Shown: one piece after another, positions 1 through 11,935 of the stretch
Layout of the letters: every line of letters begins with the position of its first letter
Position numbering within the stretch: position 1 is the stretch's first letter
NCBI RefSeq assembly: GCF_963678635.1
Contig: NC_087067.1
Coordinates: forward strand, 20,022,596-20,086,595
Direction: 5' to 3'
Source: Symsagittifera roscoffensis
Taxonomy: Eukaryota > Xenacoelomorpha > Acoela > Convolutidae
Length of the DNA: 64,000 bases
Notes under the pieces: model-generated
The model's input: only the letters and a program-made list of their open reading frames with translations
Database searches by the model: none
What the model was told of the DNA's origin: nothing
Translations under genes and position numbers: made by a program

Positions 1-433
1 TTGATTTTTCACTAATAAATTGGTCTGAGTCAGAGCTTTTAAAAAATTAATTTGGTCGCAGGTTTGTTTCAGTTAATAGTAAAAATTGAAAAAGCCGCCA
101 TTTAGGACTAATTCAATCTATGCAACTTTCATTCTTCGTAACGAATCCCCCTATTTCAAGATACATCAATACGGGAAACAAAAAATAAGATCCGTAATTT
201 CCTACTAAACAGATGAGGTGCAACTTGAAACAAGTCCTATAGAAACCAATTTGAAACAAAACAGTCACATAAGTTCCAATGTGTTCAGCTGGACAAGCCT
301 AGTTATTCCTTTACTTTGCACCAGTTTTCAAGTCTTTTGGACAAATGTCTCAGACCTACAAAAATAAAGGCACAACATGTATTCAAGGTCAGCAGACTGG
401 GCTCATGTGAACAATCTCCCCCCTAGGTAGACA
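1..433. other. AT-rich non-coding sequence
   Basis: No ORF, splice-flanked exon or RNA gene is supported here. An extra copy of the end motif of the next element (GTGAACAATCTCCCCC) lies at about 408-423. Confidence 0.5.
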
Positions 434-581
434 AAGTGAACAATCTCCCCCAAACACTAAATGCAAATTCAAGCAGTAAGGCCTGCATGTACTACTCTTC
501 AATCAGATTGGCTGAAAAAAAATGCTTTTAACCAAGTGAAAGATCTCCCTCCTTAATTGCTTTAGGGGGGATTGTTCACTT
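434..581. mobile_element. Small inverted-repeat element (MITE-like, 148 bp)
   Basis: The left end AAGTGAACAATCTCCCCC (434-451) is repeated in inverse orientation at 565-581 as GGGGGGATTGTTCACTT. A further direct copy of the left motif lies just outside (about 408-423), and a degenerate one (AAGTGAAAGATCTCCCTCC) lies inside at about 534-552. The arrangement fits a short non-autonomous DNA transposon or its remnant. I found no clear target duplication, so the superfamily is open. Confidence 0.4.
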
Positions 582-2217
582 GGCTCGTAGACTGAAATAT
601 AGATTTAAAGTAATCATCCATTTGTATCAATTTAATATTATATCCCTTGGCGAATTTTATGGTTCCGCTGTCTATCAAACATCTAATCAATATTTTATTG
701 GAATGCTGCATTTACTAAATGAGAGAAACTAAATTCTCAGGCTATTGCGCCGGAAAGAAACGAAAATCGAAGTTAGTTTTAAATTAGATAATTCTTTTTT
801 TTTTCGTTTTCGTTGGCAACTTTTTCAGTATTTTCGGAACATTTTTCTAAGCATTTCGGCGCCTGAGCTAAACCCTGAATAATAAAGGGGTTTGAATGCT
901 TTCTAAAATCTTAAACGCTTTGTTGAATTCCACACTTGTTTTATACTGGCTGACCTTGGGTTTTATCAACTTGACACGGTCGACTTACCTGGAAGAAAAG
1001 GATGTTTTACATTACCAGACAACACAGCACAGTTTTTATTATCCTTCTCTCATTCGTAAAATATTATTTTTAGCAGCAGTGATCAATAAGTCTTAGAAAA
1101 AGCAAGCTTGGATGAACATTTCTTTAGAAAAAGCCTAAAATTTGCAGTCTCAAAAATTCTACCTGCTTAAGGGGCATCTTAAAACAAAAAAGTCAGGCAA
1201 CGACGATGAAAAATGGACAAAACCATTCGAAAATTCGACTCAAAAGGACATCAAGAGAAATCTCAATTAGATTTTAAAAAAATGTGGCTCATTTTTAAAA
1301 ATGTTTGTAGTGCATCCCAGGGTCACAACGGCTGAGACGTGGCCGTTTTGTTGACGATACATGCCCATAATGCATCTAATTACTGCCAAGAGTAAAAACA
1401 GTTTTAAGATCAAGATCAAACTCATATTTCTGCCATATAATTTGATACTTAATGAAAGCAGGTGTAATAAAGAATCAAACGGAAATCCTCGAATAAATGT
1501 TATTTGCCAAAATGATTTGGCACCAACGTGCTTTCTTGGAGGGATGTAAAATTCTAATTTCTAAATTGATTTAAAAAAATTACAGAAGCAAAGAAAAGAA
1601 AATGAACGAAAAATTACCAACAAAAAAAAGAACATAAAAAGATATACTGAAACAAAGAAAAGAAACAGAACGAAAATTTACGATTTTTTTCCACAGATTC
1701 AAGAATACCTCAGGTTAGCTCCAAGGCCTCTGATAACTGGTCACGCTTGCATAATAAGTCATATGCAGGAATGAATGAATTTTGAATATGCGGACAATCT
1801 GGTACAAGATCCATTCAAAGCTTTCGCTGTTTGAGAGTGTTTACAGTTTGTTTAGCGAGAAAAACTAATTGATGGATTTTTTGACAACCTTTTCAATGAT
1901 TTTGATGGCTTGGGTTCAATTGAACTATTGATTGCCAACAATAATTATTTTCAAAAGTATCAGGTTTAAAGTCACTTCTTTTAAATAATGTTTATAAGAA
2001 TCGGACGGTATTTGAAGAAAAAAAAATCAAAAAACGAAACTGCTCATTTGTTTTTGAAGCTAAACCTATTTGAGAAGACATTAAAAAGCGATCGGCGCAT
2101 TTGAGAATACACCTTGAGTGAAGTTAAATTTGAATTTTTCCGCTGCATGGGGGCGTAGCGACTTGCATGCTTGCCGTTCTTTTTGATAATAGATACTTTA
2201 ATTTTGATAATAGGTAT
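582..2217. other. AT-rich non-coding stretch
   Basis: Only short ORFs without family motifs are present. At about 1585-1680 an A-rich segment with AACAAAGAAAAG-like words occurs twice, a small decayed duplication. No gene is supported. Confidence 0.45.
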
Positions 2218-2805
2218 TTTTTGCAACTCCTTTTTTAGATGCCCACTTTACGTCTCAATGATTCTGCTCTTAAAGCTCTTGAGGTGATCCTTTCGATAAG
2301 ATGAATTACTTTCTCTTTGGGTCACCCTATAGGCATTTATGATTGTTTTTAATTAATGTTTCAATGTAGCTGGGGGCCCGACCTACTTGCATGCAAGTCG
2401 CTTAGCATGTGGCTATTAATGCAATTAGAAGTGAGTTTGTTTCTCTTACTTGCAACTGCAAACTCTGACTGATGCGTGCGGCGTCAAACAGAGTAATTAT
2501 TTGAATAGCATGCGCAATTCAAATAATTACTCTGTTTGACGCCGCACGCATCAGTCAGAGTTTGTAGTTGCAAGTAAGAGAAACAAACTCACTTCTAATT
2601 GCACTAATAGCCACATGCTAAGCGAAGTGCATGCAAGTAGGTCGGGCCCCCAGCTACATTGGAACATTAATTAAAAACAATCATAAATGCCTATAGGGTG
2701 ACCCAAAGAGAAATTAATTCATCTTATCGAAAGGATCACCTCAAGAGCTTTAAGAGCAGAATCATTGAGACGTAAAGTGGGCATCTAAAAAAGGAGTTGC
2801 AAAAA
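2218..2805. repeat. 588-bp near-perfect palindrome (fold-back element)
   Basis: The left arm 2218-2506 is the reverse complement of 2517-2805; every paired position sums to 5023, so there is no net insertion or deletion. I count only about six mismatches by eye over 289 bp, and the spacer is 10 bp (2507-2516). Paired landmarks include GGGGGCCCGACCTACTTG / CAAGTAGGTCGGGCCCCC. The outer ends are TTTTTGCAACTCC / GGAGTTGCAAAAA. No target duplication is evident. It could be a fold-back transposon, a recent inverted duplication, or a locus making long hairpin RNA. Confidence 0.85.
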
Positions 2806-5459
2806 GAAATTCCCGAAAAAAAATCTACAAAAAGCTTCATTTGATCCTTATAAAACAAAAAAGTACGAACAAAATAGGTACATAGCTCCGAGGAAACCTT
2901 AATGTTGAGCATAAATTATGATTCCATTTTAACACAGATCTATCAAAAAGATAAAAGCTAAAACTAAAATAAAACATGCGAAAACAATACAAAGTGAAAT
3001 TCGCATCGGAAGAAAACTTACCAACCGGTAACAAAGCCGAAAACATCGTAGCATAAACCCTTCGAGCCGAAAAAATTCAAAGACTTAGAGAAAATATTAT
3101 GTACCCCTCACCCTCAAAACACACATTTACACACGCACATAAGCTTTTGTCGCTCTGAGATGACGCAATATGAGGCAAGTAAGCCGCTATAATATCAAAC
3201 TGAAGAAAAAAAAATCGAAAGACTTACAAAATACAAATAATTATTCAGTCCATCTCATCATTATAACACAAACAACTATTTTTCACGTCAAACGACGCAA
3301 TTAGAGGCCACGAAGCCGATATAATATAAGCCGCAACCTATCAATCCGAAAAAAGGAAAAGAAAACAAAATAAAAAAGATGAAATTTTAACAAACTGAGT
3401 TGGTAAAATCACAAAAGCTAATTTTGAATAGGACAGATATGTAAAATGCTAACAAGCACAAAATATGTCTGTTGCAGTAAATTTATTGCTAACCCAGGAA
3501 ATGAGACTACTGAGTTATTTGAAAAAAGTTATTTACGGATCAAAATAGTCTAGTACCCGGTTGCAATAAGTTTCTATCTTCTCTCAAATTGAGAGTTATA
3601 AGGAGCAGGCAATATATTTTTCAGACTAGAAATTCAAATCTTCCACCGAAAATTGTATCAACTTACTGTACTCATAAAATTCTTAATTATAGTAATTTCG
3701 AAATGATTTATTTCCTTCCAAATAACAATAAAATGAATTAACTCCCAAATTTTAACTTTTTGAGGTTTTCGTTAGGATAAAAAACTAACATAGAGAAAAA
3801 AAGTTTTCAATTGCTCTTTTATGCAAAGCCTACCTACTTGAGAACAATTTTCTCGCTCAAAGAAAAAGATGATATTTTTCATAAAATCTATTGTGCAGAA
3901 TGCAATCTTGCACACACGACTTAAAAGCAAATGTTTCCAATTAAATGGCAGATGATTTTTTCGGGAATCTTTCAAATGGGATAACTCGCAATAGGCATTA
4001 GAAGTTCTAAACGACATACATTTTTTCTTCACATTGGTCAATTAAATCTTTTTAAACAAAATATTTTCTGAACAAGGTGTGAAAAGTTACTTTGACGAAT
4101 GACTCGTTGACTGACATGGGTATCTGACAATTTGAATAAATACTTAAAAACATCTACCAACCCACCCATCCATCCATACATCCATACCCTCCTCCTCCGA
4201 CTAAAACTTGAGACGAGCTGAAAGTCAATTGAATACACATCAAAAAATGAAATCTTCGAATCATGCTCTGATGTGTGCCGATCGACTAGCGATGATCCAG
4301 AATGTAGAAATCTAAACCAGCATCCTTCAAAGCAAGAAAAGTCTTAACCGCTCGAGATATATCTAAATTATGAACATAAGACAATAAAACTTGATAGCCA
4401 GTACAGCCAAATAATTATGATACAGCTCGCAAACATTAGTAATGGACAAAATATTCATGTTCAGTCATCCCCAAGACACGCTATATTATTCATTTGAACT
4501 TCCAAATTTATACTTTCCCTTTTCAGATCTTGTTTAAAAAATGCCAACAAATAACTGGAAAAACACAATTCACTGTGTACAATAATTTTCAGCCGGAACC
4601 CTGTAAAAGTTTCCTAATTTTGTACCTTTCAGAACTAAATAAAAATTTCAATTTTTTTCAGCAATAAATTATTCTTTGAACTTCAGTGACTGGTTTATCA
4701 GATTCAATCAATTTTCAATCAATTCAATCAATTTTCCATCAATTGGTTGGGTATAAGATGAAATAAAATCTGATTGAACATCTGATTGAATTTAAGACAT
4801 TGATTATGCTTCAGAGATAGAGAGAGAGAGAACTAAGGAAATTTCGTTTACATTTGGTTTTCGTCTTGTGAAATATATCACTGCAGTTCGCCTAGGGTCT
4901 CTAGCAGCAAAAATGACAAAAAAGCGAACCACGTGTTCCAGTGTTAGCGTCTTCGTGCTGGTTTTGGCACCTCCACTCTGTGAGAGGCTTGATGTGGTGA
5001 AAATATGCCCGTTTTTAGTTTCCAGTTTCTTATAACACGCCAAAACTTTCGCGTGCATAGAACCGAAAAAAGTTCCAGGCCTCGTTTACGCGGGCAGTTC
5101 TTGGTTCGTGGAGAGAACCGAGAAAAGCTCTCATTAGTTGCGGTTATGTGTTAAGTTGCAACTACTTCGCAGTTTTTTTTAAGATTCTACCAGCTATCAA
5201 TGGTAAGGTAGGGAGGGTGTACCCGGCAATGAAAGAGATGTTCGGTGGTATGTGGTCCTATATATTAACTGGACCAGACGTCGGGTACATTGTTGTTCAG
5301 TCTGTGATGGTAACCATATAGATGAGTCGAGTACCCGAATTTAAAGTGAGAGAAAGTACATCTGGTTTTCCGGTCAAGTCTACTTTCGTTTGTTGATAAT
5401 AAAGGTGGTATTCTATCAAGTAGCTTTCTGTACTTTCTGTGCTTCTGATGTGTGAAGTT
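2806..5459. other. Non-coding stretch with minor simple repeats
   Basis: A short A+G run lies at about 4814-4832, and an ATCAATT-rich patch at about 4700-4745. At 3165-3350 a GACGCAAT..GAGGC..AAGCCG module occurs twice, about 130 bp apart. No coding exon is convincing. About 5200-5450 is less AT-rich and has a TATA-like word and an AATAAA, as a solo LTR might, but the ends cannot be fixed. Confidence 0.4.
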
Positions 5460-6060
5460 GTTTCATTCCTCTCACATAATCATGCTTAAAGATGCTCTCC
5501 TGGTTTTCGAAAAGCCAGTATACAATGTCGGGCTTTAACTTCTGTTCGAATGTAGATCTGATGTTCCGATTGAAACCTTTGGGGTTGACAAAATAATATT
5601 CGGCTTTATATCTTGGCAGCAGCCGAGAAGAAAATGTTTTGAGAGCAATTCCTTAAGTTTTCGGACCGGAAGTTTTTTTTTCGTCGTTAAGATGTGTGAT
5701 TTCACTCATTCGTAAGCACCCTGTTGTTGTTCTTAGAGCATTTGTTTTGTTTCACTTGAAGGCGCTGCCAGTTGGTGTAACTTAGGGTGGACGTCCAAAT
5801 GAGAGCTGCATAGTTCAAGACACTCATCCCAATAGCCTTGTTGGTTACATTGAGTGTATCTTTGGAGCAAGCCCAGAATGTGCCAGAAAATTTTTTTCAG
5901 AACTCTAAGAGAACTTTTTCGAGAACTCTTGGTGTTACTTTTGACAAACAACTGAACTTTCATGAACATTGTAATAAGACCTGCTACAAAATCCAAAAAA
6001 GAAAAAATATGGTCAGTTCGTATCGAAAGAAGATAGTACAGTGGCAAAGATTTTGGCCAT
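5460..6060. mobile_element. LINE fragment with inverted 5' part (twin-priming structure)
   Basis: On the - strand, about 5885 down to 5460 reads in broken frames as the C-terminal part of a Jockey/R1-like reverse-transcriptase ORF. Pieces seen are FWACSKDTL, then SVLNYAALIWTSTLSY, NWQRLQ, ALRTTTGCLRMSEI and THLNDE. Immediately right, on the + strand (about 5885-6020), lies the piece that should precede it: a LGVTFDKQLNFHEHC motif followed by KIQKRKNMVSS. The two pieces abut head to head, so one copy has its 5' segment inverted. This is the known outcome of twin-primed LINE insertion. The coding capacity is dead. Confidence 0.65.
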
Positions 6061-7009
6061 CAGAGCAGTGGAGTCAGTTCGAGGCCCACTAAGACTAGCA
6101 AAACTTTGATTGATTTGAAATTCTTCAAAGAATTCGACTAAAACTGTTTGAGACGTCTGTGTTTGGATCAAGCCTATAGACTACCATATATTGATGATCC
6201 CATCTCTTATCCTTTCTAACATTATGACACTTAGTAATTCACTCTTGTAACTAGTGATTAGCTTATAAGGTAACGCGAATGACTGTTGAGCGGAAGGCCA
6301 GGGTTCAGATCCACATGCATGTCAGGTAATTAGAATGTTCTGCACTGAAATGTGAACGCAAGAGTCGATTACACAGTTCAAACTGCAAAAAACCAAAGAC
6401 CCAGGTCCACCGTTTCGCCCGCTCCTAGTTATTGTTTGAACTGGTCCGATTAGCTAGCTTATCATGTTTTGGACAGCTGTTTTGTATGACAAATTTTCCA
6501 AAAAAAAACTTTTTAACGCTGATGCTTTATTACAAGGAGAACAGACTTTGCAGTGTGCGCTGCACATCGCGATCTGGTTGTCAGATAAGACGATGTCAAA
6601 ATGACCTTGATCTTCTATTGAAAATTGCTACAAATCATGCTAGATAGCAACAGTAAGAACAACATTAATAGAAAATTTGGCATCAGTAATGGTCATTATG
6701 TGGGCAATTATGCAAATATATTGTCATTGATGTATTTCAGATAGAAAATGACAAAATGGAGTAAAGCCAGGCTTTTATTGCTGCAACTATCGAACAAAAT
6801 TTGTGCTATCTACATAACAATTTCCCTAGTTCCCTGTCCTGAAAAAGATAATGAGGAGTTGCAGTTGACATGGGGGGGGGGGGGGGTGTCTGTGAACGGC
6901 ATTGAATTGATCAATTTAATTAAACGAGTCAATACTACACTATGTTTAGACCCCACCCCGGTGCCAATAAGAGAACGATGAGGTCACTTATGAAAAAGAT
7001 AAACAGAAT
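6061..7009. other. Non-coding stretch with tRNA-like segment and a G15 run
   Basis: 6250-6330 carries an A-box-like TAGCTTATAAGG and a B-box-like GGGTTCAGATCC about 35 bp apart, as in tRNA-derived SINE heads, but no cloverleaf can be closed. A run of 15 G lies at 6872-6886. No protein gene is supported. Confidence 0.35.
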
Positions 7010-7423
7010 CATGGGCGGATTTGGGGGATGGGGATTGCTCTCGCCTTCTTCTTTTAGGGATTCGACCCCCGCACCAACAAGAGGGTCCCCCTTAGCTATT
7101 CTTTATGACATCAATTTAAGGCCGACCAACTCGAAGAATTTGAATTTTTCAAGGCTCCTTTGGTTCCAATATGAACTTATTTTTAAGAAGAGCGGGCGCC
7201 AAAAAAACCGCAGTTTTTTTGGTCAAAATGTTCCAGAAAGTGCCCAAAAACGGCTTGTTTGACCTATTTTTTTTTTCTTCAAAATTTATGTTTCTGGAAG
7301 CGCAGAACAATATGGTCCAATCCAAACGAGTTCGGTCGACCTAAGAAAAAGGTCAACAACATTTACGAAATCTTTTGAAAACCCAACCCCCCCCCCCCCG
7401 AGAACATCCTAGATCCGCCCCTG
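7010..7423. mobile_element. hAT-like MITE copy (GGGCGGATCTAG termini), 414 bp
   Basis: The left end is CATGGGCGGATTTGGGGG and the right end is CCTAGATCCGCCCCTG, whose reverse complement begins CAGGGGCGGATCTAGG. The flanks AACAGAAT (7002-7009) and AACAGGAG (7424-7431) agree at 6 of 8 bases, as expected for a decayed hAT 8-bp target duplication. A C13 run sits near the right end. There is no transposase. The same termini occur at 29898-30319 and about 48873-49282, with a lone end near 54928. Confidence 0.65.
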
Positions 7424-7524
7424 AACAGGAGGCCGGCCCATCGATTGGATTATGATTGCCGAGGAAGTATGACAGTCCCTACAACATATCATTACAAAAA
7501 ATCCAATTGAATGCTTAATTTTTA

Positions 7525-9031
7525 TCCGCAAATTGACTTATGACCACCTGATCTTTAATGCCGATTTCAAGTTTTATGGGATTGACTGGACTAATTTTTC
7601 CACAAAAACGGAATCAGAATCATCTTTACTCGAATTTATGGATGAAAACAGCTTTCAACAACACGTTACTTTCCTCACCACAAACTCAAGCTTATTAGAT
7701 TTATTTATTACTTCCAAAGATATTGAAATTGGAGAAATATTGCCATTACAGAATCTAGATATGTCAGACCACTTTGCCATACAAGCCAGTATCCATTAAT
7801 GAAAAAATTTTACTTCGAAAATAAAACCGCGATGTCTATTTTAGCTATTGTAATGGGGATTTTGAAAAATTAAACAACATTATTATTCAATCCGGTTTTC
7901 AACCAGATTGCTGGTCTAATGCGACTTGAAACAATTTCTCGAAAATATGGTGCTAAACAACCCAAGTGTCTTGCATGATCTATAATTTGTCGGAGATCTC
8001 TTCAAATTGACAAGATTGAATACGAGAAACAACTAGCAGATGGTAGAAACACAAATGCTTTGTTTAAATATTATAGGTCTCTAAAAAAATCACCGCTACC
8101 GTCAACCTTGCGAAGCCTCGACTAACCTCAAGAAAGCTGAGTTATTGGCTAATTTTTTCGCAGAAAACTATATCAAATCTTCTCAATATCAAATAAACCA
8201 TCATTCTATATCAAATTGTCCAATTATAGATGATTTTATTATCGATGAGTCCTTAATTAGGGATTTTTGTTCAAACCTAAAAATTGAAAAAGCCGGTGCT
8301 CCGCATTATCTTCCACCTTTTTGATTCTCTTGATGTGCTAAGACAATCTGCCGTTCACTAAATCAATTTTTTTAAGAAATTAAGCAATCTTGAGCATATC
8401 CAGAAACATGGAAATATTCAATAATTTCTCCAATACATAAAAAGGGCAGCAAAATTAAAGTAGAAAACTATCGAAAAGTCTCTTTATTATCACTACCTTT
8501 AAAAATCTGCGATGGTTTTTTTATCGCTGTATAATTTTTGCAAACCCTTTTTTCATAATTCTCAATTTGGTTTTAGGAAAAAACGCTCAAGTTCACTTCA
8601 TCTTTTAGTTTACTTAGATGAAATTTATTCAGCAATTCAACAGGGGAAATAGACGGATGTTGTATATACCGACTTTGAGATGGCTTTTGACAGTGGACAT
8701 TGGAATTTTACTTCAAAAGTTTTCTGATTTTGGTGTCAGAAGGAAGCTATTAAACTTGTTCAGTTCTTATCTTAGCGGTCGGAAACAAAGTTGGAAACTA
8801 CTTGTCAAAGTTAATTGTTGTAACCAGTGGTGTCCCTCAAGGGTCAAATCTTTCGCCTTTGTTGTTTTTAATATTCATCAATGACTTACCTTTACAGTGT
8901 ACTGTCAGCTCACCAATATTATGTTCATTGCCTTAAACTTACTTGAACGGTTTTTTCAAACAGATTTAGATATCCTTTATACTTGGAGCGTAAAGAACAA
9001 AATGCCTTTCAATGCCCTCAAGTGTTGCTTT
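7525..9031 (+). mobile_element. Non-LTR retrotransposon (CR1/Jockey-like), 5' portion
   Basis: This is a 5'-truncated LINE in broken frames. 7533-7796 translates as the end of an endonuclease domain (SSLLDLFITS, then LDMSDHFAI). 8580-8890 carries RT blocks: HLLVYLDE, TDFEMAFD with a catalytic aspartate, and SGVPQGSNLSPLLF-LIFINDLP around 8832-8888. The expected ADD box is damaged. The element is interrupted at 9031 by the hAT transposon and resumes at 11067. It is a pseudo-element with frameshifts and stops. Confidence 0.85.
9024..9031. repeat. Target-site duplication, left copy (GTTGCTTT)
   Basis: The 8-bp direct repeat GTTGCTTT immediately outside the left hAT terminus is identical to 11059-11066. 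Eight base pairs is the hAT superfamily signature. Confidence 0.92.
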
Positions 9032-11058
9032 CAGGGTTGGGAATGTTTTAATACATGTTTTAAAACAAGGCAAAAAAGCACGTTTTAAAACAGTAAAAAA
9101 AACAGTGTTTTTTATTTTAAAACTTTTATCGTAAAAAGCTAGTATAGGCAGGGAGTCGAGCCCCGGCGCCATCCCTTCCTATCCCAATTGCAGTCGCCTG
9201 CCCTTCCCAATTGCTCTACAATCCCTAATAAGATGCGGTTGTTTGCTTAAATAATATGACGTATACGTATATTGCTCAGTATTTCTGAGGCAAAGTCTAA
9301 ACTGTATCGATAATTTGAAGAGCCTTTACACATGAAAAACGAATTTCCACGATAAAATAGAGTTGTTTTAAAGCAGACGTTAACTCAATTACATTCATTC
9401 ACTAACTAACTAACTACTTACTTCTGTTACACTGTTTTAACGTGCGTTTATCTTTCAGATCAACATATGAACATATGGGTCGAACAAAAGATGCAATAGG
9501 GAACAAATTCTGCCTTATTCAAACGCCAGGTTCAACTGAAAAAGCAAAATGTACCAAATATGAATATCAATGCAGTACGTTTGTACAAAGAACGAAAGAT
9601 CATTGAGACAAAGCAAAGCAAACGGAAATTCAAATCACCCGGGCTCTTATAGCTCTGAACGCACCCTTCCGAGCAGTTGAAAATGAAGAGTTTAAGAAGC
9701 TGATTATGCTGTTGCGCCCAGGCATATCGATTCCTGGAAGAAAACAAGTTGCTGACCCTCCTCTCGACGAAATTTACAAAACTGATAAAGAAAAAATTGC
9801 GAAATGTATTCAGGGCAACTTCGCAACTTTGTCTATTGATGGATGGTCAAATGTCACCACTAACCCAATTATAGGGTTGCTTTGTCAACAGCCAACCGTA
9901 CTTATCTGGCTGATATATTAGATACAACGGGATCGCCCAACTCTGTCGAAAACCTTGCTGAAATTTGTGAAGCGCAAATCACAAAATGCGAGGAACAGTG
10001 GGGAGTTGTCATATCTTGTCTCGTAACTGATAACGCGGCAAATATGTTCAAATTGAGAAAATTGAAAAAAAATTCTTCCGAAACAACTCTTCATACATTT
10101 GGTTGTCAGCCTCAAGCCGTCAATTTGTTGATAAAAGACATTGTGAGTCAGACTGAAACAAAATCGGTGACAACCAAAGTAACAAGTATAGCAAAATTTG
10201 TGCGAAATAGTCATTTAGCACTTGCGGAACTGACTAAACTCGACATTCCAAAGCAAACATTGCCTGTTGAAACCAGATGGAATTCCATAAAGAAGTTGAT
10301 CGCTCATTATGAGAAGCAATTTCCATCCATTGCGCTATGCGTTCAAAACGTTGCAAAAAGCACGGACAAAGTATACCGATATACCGAGGAAATTCAGCTG
10401 AGGAGAGAATACAAAAATTTGCTGGTCTTTCTTGAACCTGCAACTAATAATTTGAACAATCTTCAGAAGTAATCAATTGTTTTGGGAGACTGCTTCGAAT
10501 GTTGGCTCGATCTCTACAAAGCTGCACCGGATCGTCTGAAACATTTTGTAGCAAAAAGAAGAGACGATTATCTGACTCCCATTTTTCTTGCCGCATATTT
10601 ATAAGATCATCGGTATGAGGGCAGAAAGTTAGACGCAGATGACACGAAAAAAGCTCTCGCTTATATCCGCTCAATTGACGAAAATGCAATGGGAGAGGTC
10701 ACTAAGTACACAACTCGAGAAGAACCGTACAATGAAAGTTGTTTTCAAGATTTCAAAAGTGTTAACCGTTATCATGGTGGAAAAATGGGAAAGAGGCTAG
10801 GTTTCGAAACAGCGTTGGTTGATGTTGCACCGGCTCTCGTTTCCGGCGTTCCTAACTCAGCTGGATTGGAAAGATGTTTCTCAACGACAGGAAGGACGTA
10901 TGGAAAGTTAAGAAACCAAATGGAGGCGGAAAAATGTGGCAACTTGCATTTTTCTACCACGAACTGAACAAACAGTAGAAAAAAACAAAAAACATGTTTT
11001 TTATAAAAAAAAACGCTGTTTTATTGATTTTTTCAATTAAAAAAAATTCCCAACCCTG
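9032..11058 (+). mobile_element. hAT DNA transposon, near-complete, 2,027 bp
   Basis: Inverted termini CAGGGTTGGGAA (9032-9043) and TTCCCAACCCTG (11047-11058) are perfect over 12 bp and flanked by the perfect 8-bp duplication GTTGCTTT. The subterminal regions are A/T-rich and both contain ACATGTTTT. The interior encodes a hAT transposase with few disabling changes. The element lies inside a LINE whose RT reading continues across the insertion when the hAT and one duplication copy are removed. It therefore inserted after the LINE. Confidence 0.95.
9470..10966 (+). pseudogene. hAT transposase pseudogene
   Basis: This would cut and paste the surrounding 2-kb element in the nucleus. About 9540-9610 reads as a possible BED-like zinc finger (CTKYEYQC), weakly supported. 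Then comes AVENEEFKKLIMLLRPG (9678 onward), followed by LSIDGWSNV (9830 onward), which holds the first catalytic-type Asp. LVTDNAANM (10020 onward) holds the second. The C-terminal dimerisation block VPNSAGLERCFSTTGR starts near 10850. Damage is limited: one frame change near 9880, in-frame stops at 10470-10472 and about 10600, then open to the stop near 10964. The level of decay suggests a fairly recent insertion. The hAT assignment is firm; the subfamily is not determined. Confidence 0.92.
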
Positions 11059-11066
11059 GTTGCTTT
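11059..11066. repeat. Target-site duplication, right copy (GTTGCTTT)
   Basis: Identical to 9024-9031 and directly abuts the right hAT terminus. Confidence 0.92.
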
Positions 11067-11935
11067 CTAAGTCTCAAATCGAAAAGTCAAAAATATTTAT
11101 ATTTCAAAAACATTCCAATTACTAATTTGAAATCTCACAAAGACCTGGGTCTTTACATTACCGAGGACCTTTCTTGGGATCTTCTTATATCAGAAAGTAT
11201 CAAAAAAGCAAATTCTGCCTTCCTTGTAATAAAAAAAATCTCCTAAACTTTCCATGAGCACAAAATTGAACTTGTATAAAAGTATGATTTTATCTATTAT
11301 CGCATATTCGAGCTGGTGCTTCTACCCAAACATCATAAGTACTTGTTTATTGGAGTCCTTTCAAAAAAGAATTTGTTATTGGATCACTGGTCATAAAAAT
11401 TATAAAGACGCCCTAATTAAACTGAACAATTTACCAGTACCATATTATCTTCAAATGCTAGATCTTTTATACTTATCCAAGCTAATGAATGGATCCCACT
11501 ATTTCGATTTTGCTGCTAAAGCGATCAGTTATTCACCCACGCAAAATCTTTTCAATTTAAGGTCTATTGCTTCTAGTTTGTTTCAGGTACAACGCCCAAA
11601 GTTGAAGCTATGTGAACAGAACTTCTGGTTTCGTTCGACTCGACCAGCAAATTTAGCACCAAGTCATGTTGACATTACAGATATTGGTTCTCTCAAGAAA
11701 GGCCTTCTTCGATGGTTTTGGAACTATTTCACTTTATATTTTGATGACGATGTTACCGGCACTTGGAAAATGCATTGTGATTGTGTACAGTACAACTGCA
11801 GAAAATTAATAAGAAACTTACCAACTTGAAAATCATCTCAGAGGGTCGATGAACCCTCACGGACTCTCCCGTGGAATTTTTATTAATAAAAATAATAATA
11901 ATAATAATCATAATAATTATAATAATAATAATAGT
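11067..11935 (+). mobile_element. Non-LTR retrotransposon, 3' portion with (TAA)n tail
   Basis: This continues the LINE interrupted at 9031. KDLGLYITEDLSWD is encoded near 11140. A 191-codon frame at 11254-11826 then carries the RT C-terminal region: LYKSMILSIIAYSS, FWFRSTRPANL, LLRWFWNYF, TGTWKMHCDC. After the stop a short 3' UTR runs into a TAA/TAT-rich tract at about 11881-11932, the probable 3' tail of the element. Total LINE length without the hAT is about 2.4 kb, so the 5' half is missing. I assign it to the CR1/Jockey group from motif style only. Confidence 0.85.

Noticed and set aside
4804-5058. 84-codon - strand frame and a 40-codon + strand frame with a hydrophobic start at about 4913
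   Set aside because: Neither has a domain or phase-compatible partner exon; the region may be a decayed LTR instead.
5239-5470. Possible solo LTR (TATA-like and AATAAA signals)
   Set aside because: No second copy, no clear TG...CA ends with a duplication; boundaries are guesswork.
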